Positions 8,370 to 16,298 of a stretch of DNA of 64,000 bases are shown in pieces; within the stretch, counting starts at the first letter, position 1, and every line of letters starts with the position of its first letter. A program made the position numbers and the translations under genes. The notes beneath the pieces were generated by a model. It made no database searches, was not told the origin of the DNA, and saw only the letters and a program-made list of their open reading frames with translations. Source of the stretch: Sphingobacterium psychroaquaticum (lineage in GTDB: Bacteria > Bacteroidota > Bacteroidia > Sphingobacteriales > Sphingobacteriaceae); contig NZ_FXAU01000008.1 in NCBI RefSeq assembly GCF_900177625.1, forward strand, positions 211,906 through 275,905. Reading direction: 5' to 3'.

Positions 8370-8987
8370 ATGGCAATCTCTTTGGTCAAAGTATGTGGCA
8401 TGCGTATCCCGCATAATATCGAGGAATTGACGCAGTTACCAATAAACTACATCGGTTTTATTTTCTATAAAAAATCGAAACGTTTTGTGTCGACACTGCC
8501 ATTAGTAGAAATGCCCGATACGATTAAGAAAGTAGGGGTTTTCGTAAATAGCACCATCGAAGACGTTAAAACGGAGATTGCGCATGGACTCCAAGCGGTA
8601 CAACTTCACGGCGATGAATCTGCTGCCTACTGCCAGTCCATTAAAGACACCGGAGTGGAGGTCATCAAAGCTTTTGGTATTGGGTCCGTTATGGATTGGA
8701 AGCAACTTGAACCTTACACCACCGTTGTAGACTATTTTTTGTTTGACACCAGTAGTGCACAATACGGCGGAACGGGGATTACCTTTGACTGGCAGATATT
8801 AAAAGAATATCCCTATGATACACCTTACTTTTTAAGCGGCGGTCTCGATATCGATAATATTCCAACCGCCCAACAAATAACAGATCCTAGATTGGTAGGA
8901 CTAGACTTAAATTCTCGGTTCGAAATTGAACCAGGACTGAAAAATATCAACCGAATTAAAGAAGCTTTGAAAATCATAAAAAGATGA
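8370..8987 (+). CDS. trpF: Phosphoribosylanthranilate isomerase
   Basis: 205 residues from the ATG at 8370; the upstream in-frame extension lies inside trpD and is rejected. It converts N-(5-phosphoribosyl)anthranilate to the ribulose form (CdRP). Key residues are visible: the N-terminal general base Cys in VKVCGM (about 6-11), LHGDE (about 80-84), the general acid Asp in FLFDTSS (about 125) and the phosphate-binding FLSGGLD (about 153). The stop codon overlaps the trpB start (ATGA), implying coupling. The next enzyme, indole-glycerol-phosphate synthase (TrpC), is not encoded between trpD and trpF as it often is in this phylum. Confidence 0.95.
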   Translation: MAISLVKVCGMRIPHNIEELTQLPINYIGFIFYKKSKRFVSTLPLVEMPDTIKKVGVFVNSTIEDVKTEIAHGLQAVQLHGDESAAYCQSIKDTGVEVIKAFGIGSVMDWKQLEPYTTVVDYFLFDTSSAQYGGTGITFDWQILKEYPYDTPYFLSGGLDIDNIPTAQQITDPRLVGLDLNSRFEIEPGLKNINRIKEALKIIKR

Positions 8988-10168
8988 GCAAGTACCATGT
9001 AAACGAAAAAGGCTATTATGGACCTTTTGGCGGCGCTTATGTCCCTGAAATGTTGTACCCCAATGTAGAGGAGTTGCAACAGAAATACCTAGCAATCATG
9101 GAAGAAGACAGCTTTAAGGCTGAATTCAATGAATTGCTGCGGGATTATGTCGGCCGTCCTTCTCCCCTATACTATGCGAAACGTTTATCGGAGAAATATA
9201 AAACCAATGTTTTCCTGAAACGGGAAGACTTAAATCATACTGGAGCACATAAAATCAATAATACAATCGGTCAGATCCTGTTAGCAGAACGTCTGGGGAA
9301 AAAGCGCATTATTGCTGAAACAGGAGCTGGCCAGCATGGTGTCGCTACCGCAACAGTATGTGCGCTGAAAGGATTGGAATGTGTTGTCTATATGGGCGAG
9401 ATTGATATTCAGCGGCAGGCACCAAATGTTGCCCGTATGAAAATGATGGGGGCGACAGTTGTTGCAGCACAGTCAGGCAGTAAAACCCTAAAAGATGCCA
9501 CAAATGAAGCTTTGCGAGATTGGATTAATAACCCCGTAGACACGCATTATATTATTGGGTCAGTCGTGGGGCCTCATCCCTACCCCGATTTAGTGGCACG
9601 CTTTCAATCCATCATTTCTGAAGAAACAAGAAAACAGCTGAATGAAAAAACAGGTAAAGAATTGCCAGACTACGTCTTGGCATGTGTTGGCGGTGGGTCA
9701 AATGCTGCAGGGATGTTTTACCACTTTCTCGATGAGCCTTCGGTGCAATTAATTGCGGTTGAAGCAGCAGGACATGGGGTGGACAGTGGTGAATCAGCGG
9801 CAACTACTGCTCTCGGCCACGAAGGTGTACTACATGGTAGTAGATCCATTTTAATGCAGACTCCGGATGGTCAGGTTATTGAACCCTACTCTATCTCTGC
9901 CGGATTAGATTATCCAGGAATCGGGCCTCAACATGCCTGGTTGTACAAAAGTGGGCGCGGCACGTATGTGAGTATTACGGATAACGAAGCGATGGAAGCG
10001 GGGCTACAGTTAACACGTCTCGAAGGAATTATCCCTGCAATCGAAAGCTCCCATGCTTTAGCACAGCTCGAAAAAATGGCGTTCCAACCCGAGGATAATG
10101 TCGTCGTATGCCTGTCCGGCCGTGGCGATAAGGATTTAGATAATTACATGAAATATTTTGGTTTTTAA
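8984..10168 (+). CDS. trpB: Tryptophan synthase beta chain
   Basis: 394 residues, full length for the TrpB1 type. It condenses indole with L-serine using pyridoxal phosphate. The PLP lysine lies in HTGAHKINNTIGQ (about residues 83-95), the catalytic-loop motif AETGAGQHGVATAT (about 108-121) is intact, as is the phosphate-cup GGGSNAAG (about 231-238) and the late CLSGRGDKD (about 379-387). It overlaps trpF by four bases and is followed four bases later by trpA. The protein works as the alpha2-beta2 complex with TrpA in the cytoplasm. Confidence 0.97.
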   Translation: MSKYHVNEKGYYGPFGGAYVPEMLYPNVEELQQKYLAIMEEDSFKAEFNELLRDYVGRPSPLYYAKRLSEKYKTNVFLKREDLNHTGAHKINNTIGQILLAERLGKKRIIAETGAGQHGVATATVCALKGLECVVYMGEIDIQRQAPNVARMKMMGATVVAAQSGSKTLKDATNEALRDWINNPVDTHYIIGSVVGPHPYPDLVARFQSIISEETRKQLNEKTGKELPDYVLACVGGGSNAAGMFYHFLDEPSVQLIAVEAAGHGVDSGESAATTALGHEGVLHGSRSILMQTPDGQVIEPYSISAGLDYPGIGPQHAWLYKSGRGTYVSITDNEAMEAGLQLTRLEGIIPAIESSHALAQLEKMAFQPEDNVVVCLSGRGDKDLDNYMKYFGF

Positions 10169-10172
10169 TAGC

Positions 10173-10940
10173 ATGACAACGAACAATATATTTACTGACC
10201 CAGAAAAATCAAGGCTCTTATCCATCTATTTTACAGCCGGATATCCAACCTTAGGTAGCACTATTGATATTGCAGAGAGCTTAGAAAAAGCAGGAGCCGA
10301 TTTTTTAGAAATAGGTTTCCCGTATTCGGATCCCGTAGCAGATGGCCCGGTCATCCAACACAGTTCGGAAGAAGCGCTTAAAAACGGAATGACGCTGGAA
10401 ATCCTCTTCACGCAGCTACGGGAGTTACGTCAACGTGTTTCTATTCCTATTTTCTTGATGGGTTATTTTAATCCTGTCCTTCAATTTGGAGTCGAAAAAT
10501 TCTGTATCGCCTGTAAAGAGGTCGGCGTAAATGGCGTAATCATCCCCGATCTTCCCATGTATGAGTATGAGGAACTCTATCGGGATGTCTTCGAAAGTAA
10601 TGGCATTAGCAATATATTCTTGATCACGCCACAAACTTCAGAAGAACGGATACGAAAGATAGATCAACTTTCGACCAGCTTTATCTACGTCCTCTCATCC
10701 AATGCGACCACCGGGAAACAACTCGAGGTAAACAACTCGGCAAGTGATTACTTTACACGTCTCGCTTCGATGAAGTTGAAAAACCCGTTAGTTATCGGCT
10801 TTGGTATTTCTAATGCTGATACGTTTCGAAAAGCAACAGACCATGCAAAAGGGGCTATTGTAGGAACTGCGTTTGTTCGCCTGTTAGCTGAAGAGAATTA
10901 CGCTGAAAAGATTCCTGCTTTTATAAAAGCTTTAAAATAA
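10173..10940 (+). CDS. trpA: Tryptophan synthase alpha chain
   Basis: 255 residues from ATG 10173 (MTTNNIF); the in-frame ATG at 10158 lies inside trpB and is less likely. It cleaves indole-3-glycerol phosphate to indole and glyceraldehyde-3-phosphate. The catalytic Glu sits in ADFLEIGFPYSDPVADGP (about residues 42-59), which also carries the catalytic Asp (YSDP) and the family signature. VIIPDLP (about 120-126) and GFGISNAD (about 205-212) form the phosphate site. Last gene of the trp block; a 14-bp hairpin follows at 10953. Confidence 0.96.
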   Translation: MTTNNIFTDPEKSRLLSIYFTAGYPTLGSTIDIAESLEKAGADFLEIGFPYSDPVADGPVIQHSSEEALKNGMTLEILFTQLRELRQRVSIPIFLMGYFNPVLQFGVEKFCIACKEVGVNGVIIPDLPMYEYEELYRDVFESNGISNIFLITPQTSEERIRKIDQLSTSFIYVLSSNATTGKQLEVNNSASDYFTRLASMKLKNPLVIGFGISNADTFRKATDHAKGAIVGTAFVRLLAEENYAEKIPAFIKALK

Positions 10941-10952
10941 CTTCAAATACTT

Positions 10953-10984
10953 AATATGAAGGGAGTTTTTACTCCCTTCATATT
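10953..10984. terminator. Hairpin between trpA and the small membrane protein gene
   Basis: Perfect 14-bp inverted repeat (10953-10966 with 10971-10984), loop TTTT. It separates convergent trpA (+) and the small minus-strand frame, whose stop codon it touches. It lacks a strong U-tract on either side, so its termination strength is uncertain. Confidence 0.6.
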
Positions 10985-11093
10985 ACAGATGATTTACATA
11001 TTTTGAATATACTTTAAACACAGCAATGGCTGTAATGATAAGTATCGCCGCAATAGAGAGCGAGATTTCCGGATTTAGATTGAGCTGATCCAT
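10983..11093 (-). CDS. Small single-pass membrane protein, 36 residues
   Basis: A short minus-strand frame starting MDQLNLNPEISLSIAAI and ending with TAA at the convergent hairpin. Residues about 11-28 (SLSIAAILIITAIAVFKV) form one hydrophobic helix, followed by a basic tail (KVYSKYVNH), a positive-inside pattern that fits a single-pass inner membrane protein. A -7-like TATTTTTA with a TTG 20 bases upstream lies on the minus strand near 11136-11166. The use of a start codon, a membrane helix and a stop placed exactly at a terminator supports a real gene; the function is unknown. Confidence 0.55.
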   Translation of the reverse strand: MDQLNLNPEISLSIAAILIITAIAVFKVYSKYVNHL

Positions 11094-11144
11094 CTTTAGG
11101 TAATAATTTTAAGGTTTCATAATTTTATTACGTTAAAAATAACT

Positions 11145-11174
11145 GTTGTAACATGAAATTACAACTTTTTTTTT
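11145..11174 (+). terminator. Small hairpin followed by nine T residues
   Basis: GTTGTAA (11145-11151) pairs with TTACAAC (11159-11165), loop of seven, then T9. It is shaped like a weak plus-strand terminator, but it also overlaps the possible minus-strand promoter of the 36-residue protein and could instead be an operator. Confidence 0.35.
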
Positions 11175-11230
11175 CGCTTTTTAACAAAATAATTACAATC
11201 GTGAGTTCAACCGAACCATCTTTAATTCAT

Positions 11231-11238
11231 TATATTTG
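11231..11238 (+). promoter_or_regulatory. -7 box directly before the HYC_CC_PP gene
   Basis: TATATTTG, exact TAnnTTTG match, ending only six bases before the GTG start at 11245. Transcription would begin almost at the start codon (leaderless or nearly so). No good -33 element was found. Confidence 0.45.
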
Positions 11239-11244
11239 CCAGCA

Positions 11245-11670
11245 GTGAAAACCTTCGTTACATATCTATTACTATTTTTCTATGCGCTGACAAGCACAGG
11301 AGCTTCTGTGTATATGCACCAGTGTCATGGAGGAACAGTTCTTGTAACACAAGATAATATCGAAGAGCACCACAAAAACTGTCCACTTTGCAACGCAGAA
11401 GGCGAAACTAAGCCGCATGCCTGTGATAAAGGAAAAGCAGATTGTTGTAAAGACATTAAACTAGACCTTAAGAAAAGTAAAGACGATGCAGAAAATGCGC
11501 ATGCTTCTTTAACCTTTTTAAGTCTTTCTCCTGCTACGATAACATTGCACTGGATATTATCCGTTCAATATAATCAGGAACAGGAACTACTTCCACAAGA
11601 AATTGATGCGGCCAAGCTGTTGGTCTCGTCCTCTCCGACCTATCTCAAACACTGTAATTTCAGAATTTGA
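11245..11670 (+). CDS. HYC_CC_PP family protein, secreted Cys/His-rich
   Basis: 141 residues from GTG 11245 (read MKTFVTYLLLFFYALTSTG); the upstream TTG lies in the promoter box. Signal peptide, then a His/Cys-rich region: MHQCHGG (about residues 26-32), NCPLC (about 47-51), HAC and a DCC pair (about 62-71). This arrangement resembles the Bacteroidota HYC_CC_PP proteins, small exported proteins with probable metal-binding His and Cys residues that sit beside TonB receptors. The next gene, 137 bases downstream on the same strand, is a TonB-dependent receptor with a heavy-metal-associated domain, which strengthens a role in handling a transition metal in the periplasm. The metal is not known. 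Confidence 0.7.
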   Translation: MKTFVTYLLLFFYALTSTGASVYMHQCHGGTVLVTQDNIEEHHKNCPLCNAEGETKPHACDKGKADCCKDIKLDLKKSKDDAENAHASLTFLSLSPATITLHWILSVQYNQEQELLPQEIDAAKLLVSSSPTYLKHCNFRI

Positions 11671-11807
11671 TTTCTTCTTTTTGATTATTTATAGGTATTA
11701 ACGTTCTTTTTACCTAGGCTGTCAACACTTTTTACCTTCCATAAGCTCAGCGAGTGTCGGTATAAAATGAAGTTTGACATACTATTATTTAATTTTAATC
11801 AAACATA

Positions 11808-14459
11808 ATGAAGATAAAAACATTACTTAAAGGGATTTTTACGCTTGTACTAATCTCAATATATAGCACCACATTTGCACAAAAAGCCACTACACTAACC
11901 TTTGATGTCGCTGGAAATTGCGGTATGTGTAAACAACGAATCGAAAAAGCCGCAAAGGTTAAAGGCGTTTCCGAAGCAACATGGAATGCCGAAACTGGAA
12001 AAATAACAGTTGCCTTCGACAGTAAATCTACGAATGCTAAGGCCATCAAACAGTCCATTGCTAATGCTGGACACGATACAGACGAAGTACGTGCCAAAGA
12101 TGAAGTCTATGCAAAGCTCCATGAATGTTGCTTGTACGATCGTATAGGTGAGGAAGATCACGACGATCACGCAGGCCATGACCACGGTGACCACGCGGGT
12201 CATGATCACGCAAAAGAGGGCAACAACAAAAAAACGGAGGAAGAAGATGATCACCATGCGCACGACCACGAACATGTGGTACGCGGTGTAGTGGTTAGAG
12301 AAAATGAAAAAGGCGAATTAACACCAATCCCTGGTGTCAATGTACATTGGTTAGATGACCCTAAAAAACAACTTCAGAGTAACGAAAACGGTGTCTTTGA
12401 CATCAAGCACGAAAAAGGATACAAGCAATTGGTTGTAAGTTTTGTAGGTATGAAATCGGACACAATAACGGTTAAAAATCTACACGATATTTTGGTTATA
12501 CATGCGAAGAATAACGTACTGGAAGAGGTTGTTGTTTCTCGTAAACAAAAATCTAGCTATATTTCAAAAATGACACCTAACCGGGTGGAGATGATCACGG
12601 CAAAAGAACTATTTAAGGCGGCATGTTGTGACCTAAGTGAAAGCTTTACAACGAATGCCTCTGTTGATGTTGTTAGTAGTGACGCTGTAACCGGTGCAAA
12701 ACAAATACAATTGTTAGGATTAAGCGGGGTATATACACAGCTAACTGTGGAAAACCTACCCGGTCCCCGTGGCTTTGCTGCACCCTTAGGACTGAACAGC
12801 ATGGCTGGACCATGGATTGAATCCATTCAAATCAGTAAAGGGATGGGATCTGTAGCGAATGGTTTTGAAAGTATGTCGGGACAGATTAACGTTGAATTAA
12901 AAAAACCGCACAACAGTGATCGCTTATATTTCAATGCATATGCCAACAATATGGGGCGTACAGATGTAAACCTTAATCTTTCGCAAAAGATCAATGACAA
13001 ATGGTCTGTTGGTATGTTGTTACATGATAACTTCATGTACAATAAAACGATGAACTTCAGTAACAATGGGTTTCGCGACATGCCTGTAGGTAACACGTTC
13101 TCCGGCATTAACCGTTGGCATTATGAAAACGGCAAAGGATTAATCGCACAATTTGGTATCAAATATCTAAATGACGATCGTGTAGGTGGTGAGATTGATT
13201 TTAACGAAAAGACAGACAAACTGACGACAAATAAATACGGTTTAGCATTTGATATCGAGCGAATCGAAGGTTTTGCAAAAATTGGTTACATTTTCCCAAA
13301 TCACAAACTACGTAGTATTGGTTTGCAGTTATCAGGTTCACATTACAAGCAAGATAGCTACTTTGGGTTAACCACCTACAATAACGAACAGAATAGTGGA
13401 TATGCCAACCTCTTATTCCAAGATGTGATCGGCAGTGTAAAACATAAGTATAAAGCTGGAGTCTCAGTCGCGTACGATAAATACAACGAATCGATCCTAA
13501 CGAATAAATTCGATCGTACAGAAACAGTCTCTGGTGCTTTTGTAGAGTATACCTATGCGCCCAACGAAAAGTTTGATGCCGTTTTGGGGTTACGCCAGGA
13601 CTACAACAGTATCTACGGTTGGTTTACGACACCAAGAGCGGTGTTGCGCTATGCGCCAACGACCACAACGACTTTACGTCTTAGCTCGGGTCGTGGCCAA
13701 CGTACCGCAAATATCTTCGCCGAAAATATGGGAATTTTTGCTTCCAGCAGATTGATCGATTACACCAAACTATCGAATACAGATGGTACAGCATACGGCC
13801 TAAAACCAGAAGTATCTTGGAATACTGGACTGACCTTAGACCAAGATTTTAAACTCTTTGGTAGAGAATCAGGCTTCTCTGTAGAGTTGTTTCACAACAA
13901 CTTCTCTAATCAGGTTGTCGTAGACTATGAAGACCCTCGTGCGGTATCTTTCTATAACTTAGCAGGAAAATCATTCTCTAACAGCGTACAAGCAGAATTC
14001 CGCTTTATGCCTATGCAGCATTTCGAAGCAAAATTAGCGTACCGTTTATTGGATGTACAAACGGATTATGAAGCGGGTAGATTACAAAAACCTTTGACAG
14101 CAAAACATAGAGGTTTTGTGAACCTAGGCTATAACCTTCACAGTGGATGGAGCTTTGATTACGTATTCAACGTAACAGGTAAAAAACGTCTGCCATCAAC
14201 AGCAAGTAATCCAGTGGAGTACCAGCGTGGAGATTATTCCGACGCTTATGTAACCATGAATGCACAAGTGAGCAAGAGCTTTGGCGCAAACAAGAACTTT
14301 ACGATCTATGTTGGAGGGGAAAACTTAACGAACTTCTACCAAAAAGATCCAATCCTTGCTTTTGACCAACCATTTGGTGAACATTTTGACACCAACTTAT
14401 TATGGGGGCCGGTTGCAGGTAGACTTTTCTACACGGGTGTTCGCTTTAACATCAAGTAA
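11808..14459 (+). CDS. TonB-dependent receptor with N-terminal HMA domain and His-rich linker
   Basis: 883 residues. Order: signal peptide (1-24, ending TTFAQ); HMA-type metal-binding domain (about 28-95) with the CxxC motif GNCGMCKQRIEK; a linker (about 118-160) with many HDH/GHDH/HDHA repeats, strongly metal-binding; a carboxypeptidase-regulatory-like beta-sandwich (about 163-245); a TonB plug (about 250-365, with VENLPGPRG); and a barrel to the C-terminus ending in GVRFNIK. HMA domains bind Cu(I), Zn(II) or related ions, so this receptor should import or sense a transition metal or metal complex across the outer membrane. It lies between a HYC_CC_PP gene and a small membrane protein gene. 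The fusion of a soluble HMA domain to an outer membrane receptor is unusual. Confidence 0.9.
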   Translation: MKIKTLLKGIFTLVLISIYSTTFAQKATTLTFDVAGNCGMCKQRIEKAAKVKGVSEATWNAETGKITVAFDSKSTNAKAIKQSIANAGHDTDEVRAKDEVYAKLHECCLYDRIGEEDHDDHAGHDHGDHAGHDHAKEGNNKKTEEEDDHHAHDHEHVVRGVVVRENEKGELTPIPGVNVHWLDDPKKQLQSNENGVFDIKHEKGYKQLVVSFVGMKSDTITVKNLHDILVIHAKNNVLEEVVVSRKQKSSYISKMTPNRVEMITAKELFKAACCDLSESFTTNASVDVVSSDAVTGAKQIQLLGLSGVYTQLTVENLPGPRGFAAPLGLNSMAGPWIESIQISKGMGSVANGFESMSGQINVELKKPHNSDRLYFNAYANNMGRTDVNLNLSQKINDKWSVGMLLHDNFMYNKTMNFSNNGFRDMPVGNTFSGINRWHYENGKGLIAQFGIKYLNDDRVGGEIDFNEKTDKLTTNKYGLAFDIERIEGFAKIGYIFPNHKLRSIGLQLSGSHYKQDSYFGLTTYNNEQNSGYANLLFQDVIGSVKHKYKAGVSVAYDKYNESILTNKFDRTETVSGAFVEYTYAPNEKFDAVLGLRQDYNSIYGWFTTPRAVLRYAPTTTTTLRLSSGRGQRTANIFAENMGIFASSRLIDYTKLSNTDGTAYGLKPEVSWNTGLTLDQDFKLFGRESGFSVELFHNNFSNQVVVDYEDPRAVSFYNLAGKSFSNSVQAEFRFMPMQHFEAKLAYRLLDVQTDYEAGRLQKPLTAKHRGFVNLGYNLHSGWSFDYVFNVTGKKRLPSTASNPVEYQRGDYSDAYVTMNAQVSKSFGANKNFTIYVGGENLTNFYQKDPILAFDQPFGEHFDTNLLWGPVAGRLFYTGVRFNIK

Positions 14460-14474
14460 GCGTCACACGAAAGT

Positions 14475-14518
14475 AATATATAGGGTGCTTCAGCGGATGT
14501 TGAAGCACCCTATATATT
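14475..14518 (+). terminator. Strong hairpin after the TonB receptor gene
   Basis: Perfect 18-bp stem (14475-14492 with 14501-14518), eight-base loop GCGGATGT. It lacks a long U-tract, but lies 15 bases behind the receptor stop codon. Confidence 0.75.
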
Positions 14519-14555
14519 TAAAGGCCTATTCTAACAGGTTTTTTACAATACTTAA

Positions 14556-14586
14556 TTGGTTACGCAAATTCGGCTTAGTAGCTTTG
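14556..14586 (+). promoter_or_regulatory. Promoter of the 121-residue membrane protein gene
   Basis: TTG (14556-14558), 20-base spacer, TAGCTTTG (14579-14586), exact -7 match. The ATG at 14593 is six bases later, so the transcript would be leaderless or have a leader of about three bases. Confidence 0.6.
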
Positions 14587-14592
14587 CCCTGA

Positions 14593-14958
14593 ATGATACT
14601 TAAACTGATTCATTTTTTTGTCTTGCTATGCTATGTCAACATTCTCGCCTACGAAGTCGGCGTTAATGCGCATACGCATGAGGGCATTCTCAATGGTGAA
14701 TCAATACTAGAGTTTGTACTGGACGACGTGTTAGACATACCTATTAGTAAAACAAGTGAAGATGTGACCATCCCATACGATGAGTACAGATCCATGTCAC
14801 ACCAATCGTATCTTATTCCCCTGTTTGTTTTTCTTATTACCATCTCCTTCGCTATTGCCAGTGTTATGGAGCAACCGAAGCATCCCAAGTACGATGGTAA
14901 AAAGAGACAGATTTTCCCAGGCTATTACGCATTTTTATATCGGTATAAGCCCTTTTAA
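14593..14958 (+). CDS. Small membrane protein of unknown function in the metal locus
   Basis: 121 residues. N-terminal hydrophobic segment (about 4-20, HFFVLLCYVNILAYE), a soluble acidic stretch (about 22-75) starting with NAHTHEG, a second hydrophobic helix (about 76-93, YLIPLFVFLITISFAIAS), and a basic C-terminal tail with PKHPKYDGKKRQIFPG. This predicts an exported loop held by two membrane segments or a signal peptide plus one helix. I do not recognise a family. The position behind the HMA-TonB receptor and before an RND efflux pair suggests a part in the same envelope function, but the terminator hairpin before it and its own promoter mean that it is separately transcribed. Confidence 0.65.
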   Translation: MILKLIHFFVLLCYVNILAYEVGVNAHTHEGILNGESILEFVLDDVLDIPISKTSEDVTIPYDEYRSMSHQSYLIPLFVFLITISFAIASVMEQPKHPKYDGKKRQIFPGYYAFLYRYKPF

Positions 14959-15168
14959 TTTCCTTTCCTAATAATTTCCTAAATCATAGGATTCCTTTGT
15001 CACAGTAAGCGATGAAGTAATAGCCTTACTATGCTTTAATTATAGGTATTGCCCCCTATTGGGTCAACAGCTATACCATGCGTAGTAGCCAATTGGTAGC
15101 GCTATCAAATTATGCTTCACCCTTGCTGGTTGTATTTTTTCAATCATTTACCATTAACAATTAAGTAC

Positions 15169-16272
15169 ATGAAATCGATTTCATTCGCCTTCCCAGCATT
15201 GGCTATTCTCCTTGGCGCGAGCAGCTGTGTTAGTAAAAGCTCCGAAACCACTAATGAGAGCGTAAAGCAGGTCCCTGTTACAGGACTGACCGTTATGGAC
15301 ACCACAATCTATAAAGAATATATCGCCGATATCCAAGCCACCAAAAATGTAGAGATTCGTTCCCGGCTTACCGGCTTCTTAGAACGCATATATGTCGATG
15401 AAGGTGCCGCGGTAAAAACCGGACAAGTGTTATTTAAACTAAATGACACGGAGTATAAAGCTGATTGTGCGCGTGCGGAAGCAGCCCTTAATATTGCTAT
15501 TGCGGAAGCAAAAAAAGTAGAACTTGAGAAAGAACGCACGAAAAGATTAGTCGAAAAAAATATCGTTTCGGAAACTGAAGAAGAGCTGATTGCCGTACAA
15601 CACAAAGCAGCCCTTTCGAAAGTAGAGGAAGCGCGAGCCGTACTCAATCAAGCACGCACCCAATTATCCCAAACATTAATCCGTGCCCCATTTAATGGCC
15701 GTTTGGATCGCATCCTTTTAAAAGAGGGATCCCTCCTTACCGAAGGTGCCTTGCTGACAAATATTTCAGATCTAAACAACCTGAATGTATACTTTGACAT
15801 TTCGGAATCAGAGTATCTCGACATGGCCAATGACTCCAGCATCAACACCAATACGATGCAGAAAGAAGTGAAACTCATGTTGGCCAATGGACAAGAATAC
15901 CCATACAGGGGAATCGCACAAATTGTGGAGAGTGAATTCGAACGTAATACAGGTTCCATATCACTGCGAGCTAAATTCCCGAACAGCGAGGCTATTTTAA
16001 AACATGGTGCTTCAGGTAAGATTGGTGTTCCGATCTCTACAGGAGAAACCATGTTCATTCATCAAAAGTCAGTGCTAGAAATCCAAGATAAGACGTATGC
16101 CTTCCTCTATAATACAGATGGTAGGATCAAGATGCATCCCTTTCAGGCTGGGCCACGCGTAGGGCATTATTATATTGTGGAGGATGGCCTTGATGTAGAC
16201 AGCAAAATTGTTTACGAAGGTATTCAAAGTCTTCGCGACGGAATGAAAGTAAGGGCAATCACTAAAAGATAA
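15169..16272 (+). CDS. RND efflux periplasmic adaptor, lipoprotein (AcrA/MexA type)
   Basis: 367 residues from ATG 15169; the upstream in-frame start would place a non-signal segment before the lipoprotein signal and is rejected. The lipobox LGASSC puts lipid-modified Cys at residue 20. Then a biotinyl-lipoyl-like half (about 60-95), an alpha-helical hairpin (about 95-165, rich in AEAKKVELEKERTKRLVEK), the second lipoyl half with RAPFNGRLDRI (about 166-176), and a beta-barrel region. It links the inner-membrane RND pump to the outer-membrane channel, both of which are encoded by the next gene as one fused protein 26 bases downstream. Drug-type rather than metal-type, by similarity to MexA/AcrA layout. 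Confidence 0.92.
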   Translation: MKSISFAFPALAILLGASSCVSKSSETTNESVKQVPVTGLTVMDTTIYKEYIADIQATKNVEIRSRLTGFLERIYVDEGAAVKTGQVLFKLNDTEYKADCARAEAALNIAIAEAKKVELEKERTKRLVEKNIVSETEEELIAVQHKAALSKVEEARAVLNQARTQLSQTLIRAPFNGRLDRILLKEGSLLTEGALLTNISDLNNLNVYFDISESEYLDMANDSSINTNTMQKEVKLMLANGQEYPYRGIAQIVESEFERNTGSISLRAKFPNSEAILKHGASGKIGVPISTGETMFIHQKSVLEIQDKTYAFLYNTDGRIKMHPFQAGPRVGHYYIVEDGLDVDSKIVYEGIQSLRDGMKVRAITKR

Positions 16273-16298
16273 AAGCCCGTTAACAAATACTAGAACTT

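Noticed and set aside
11145..11174. Second attenuator of the trp type
   Set aside because: No leader peptide and no downstream biosynthetic gene; the small hairpin lies after the trp block.
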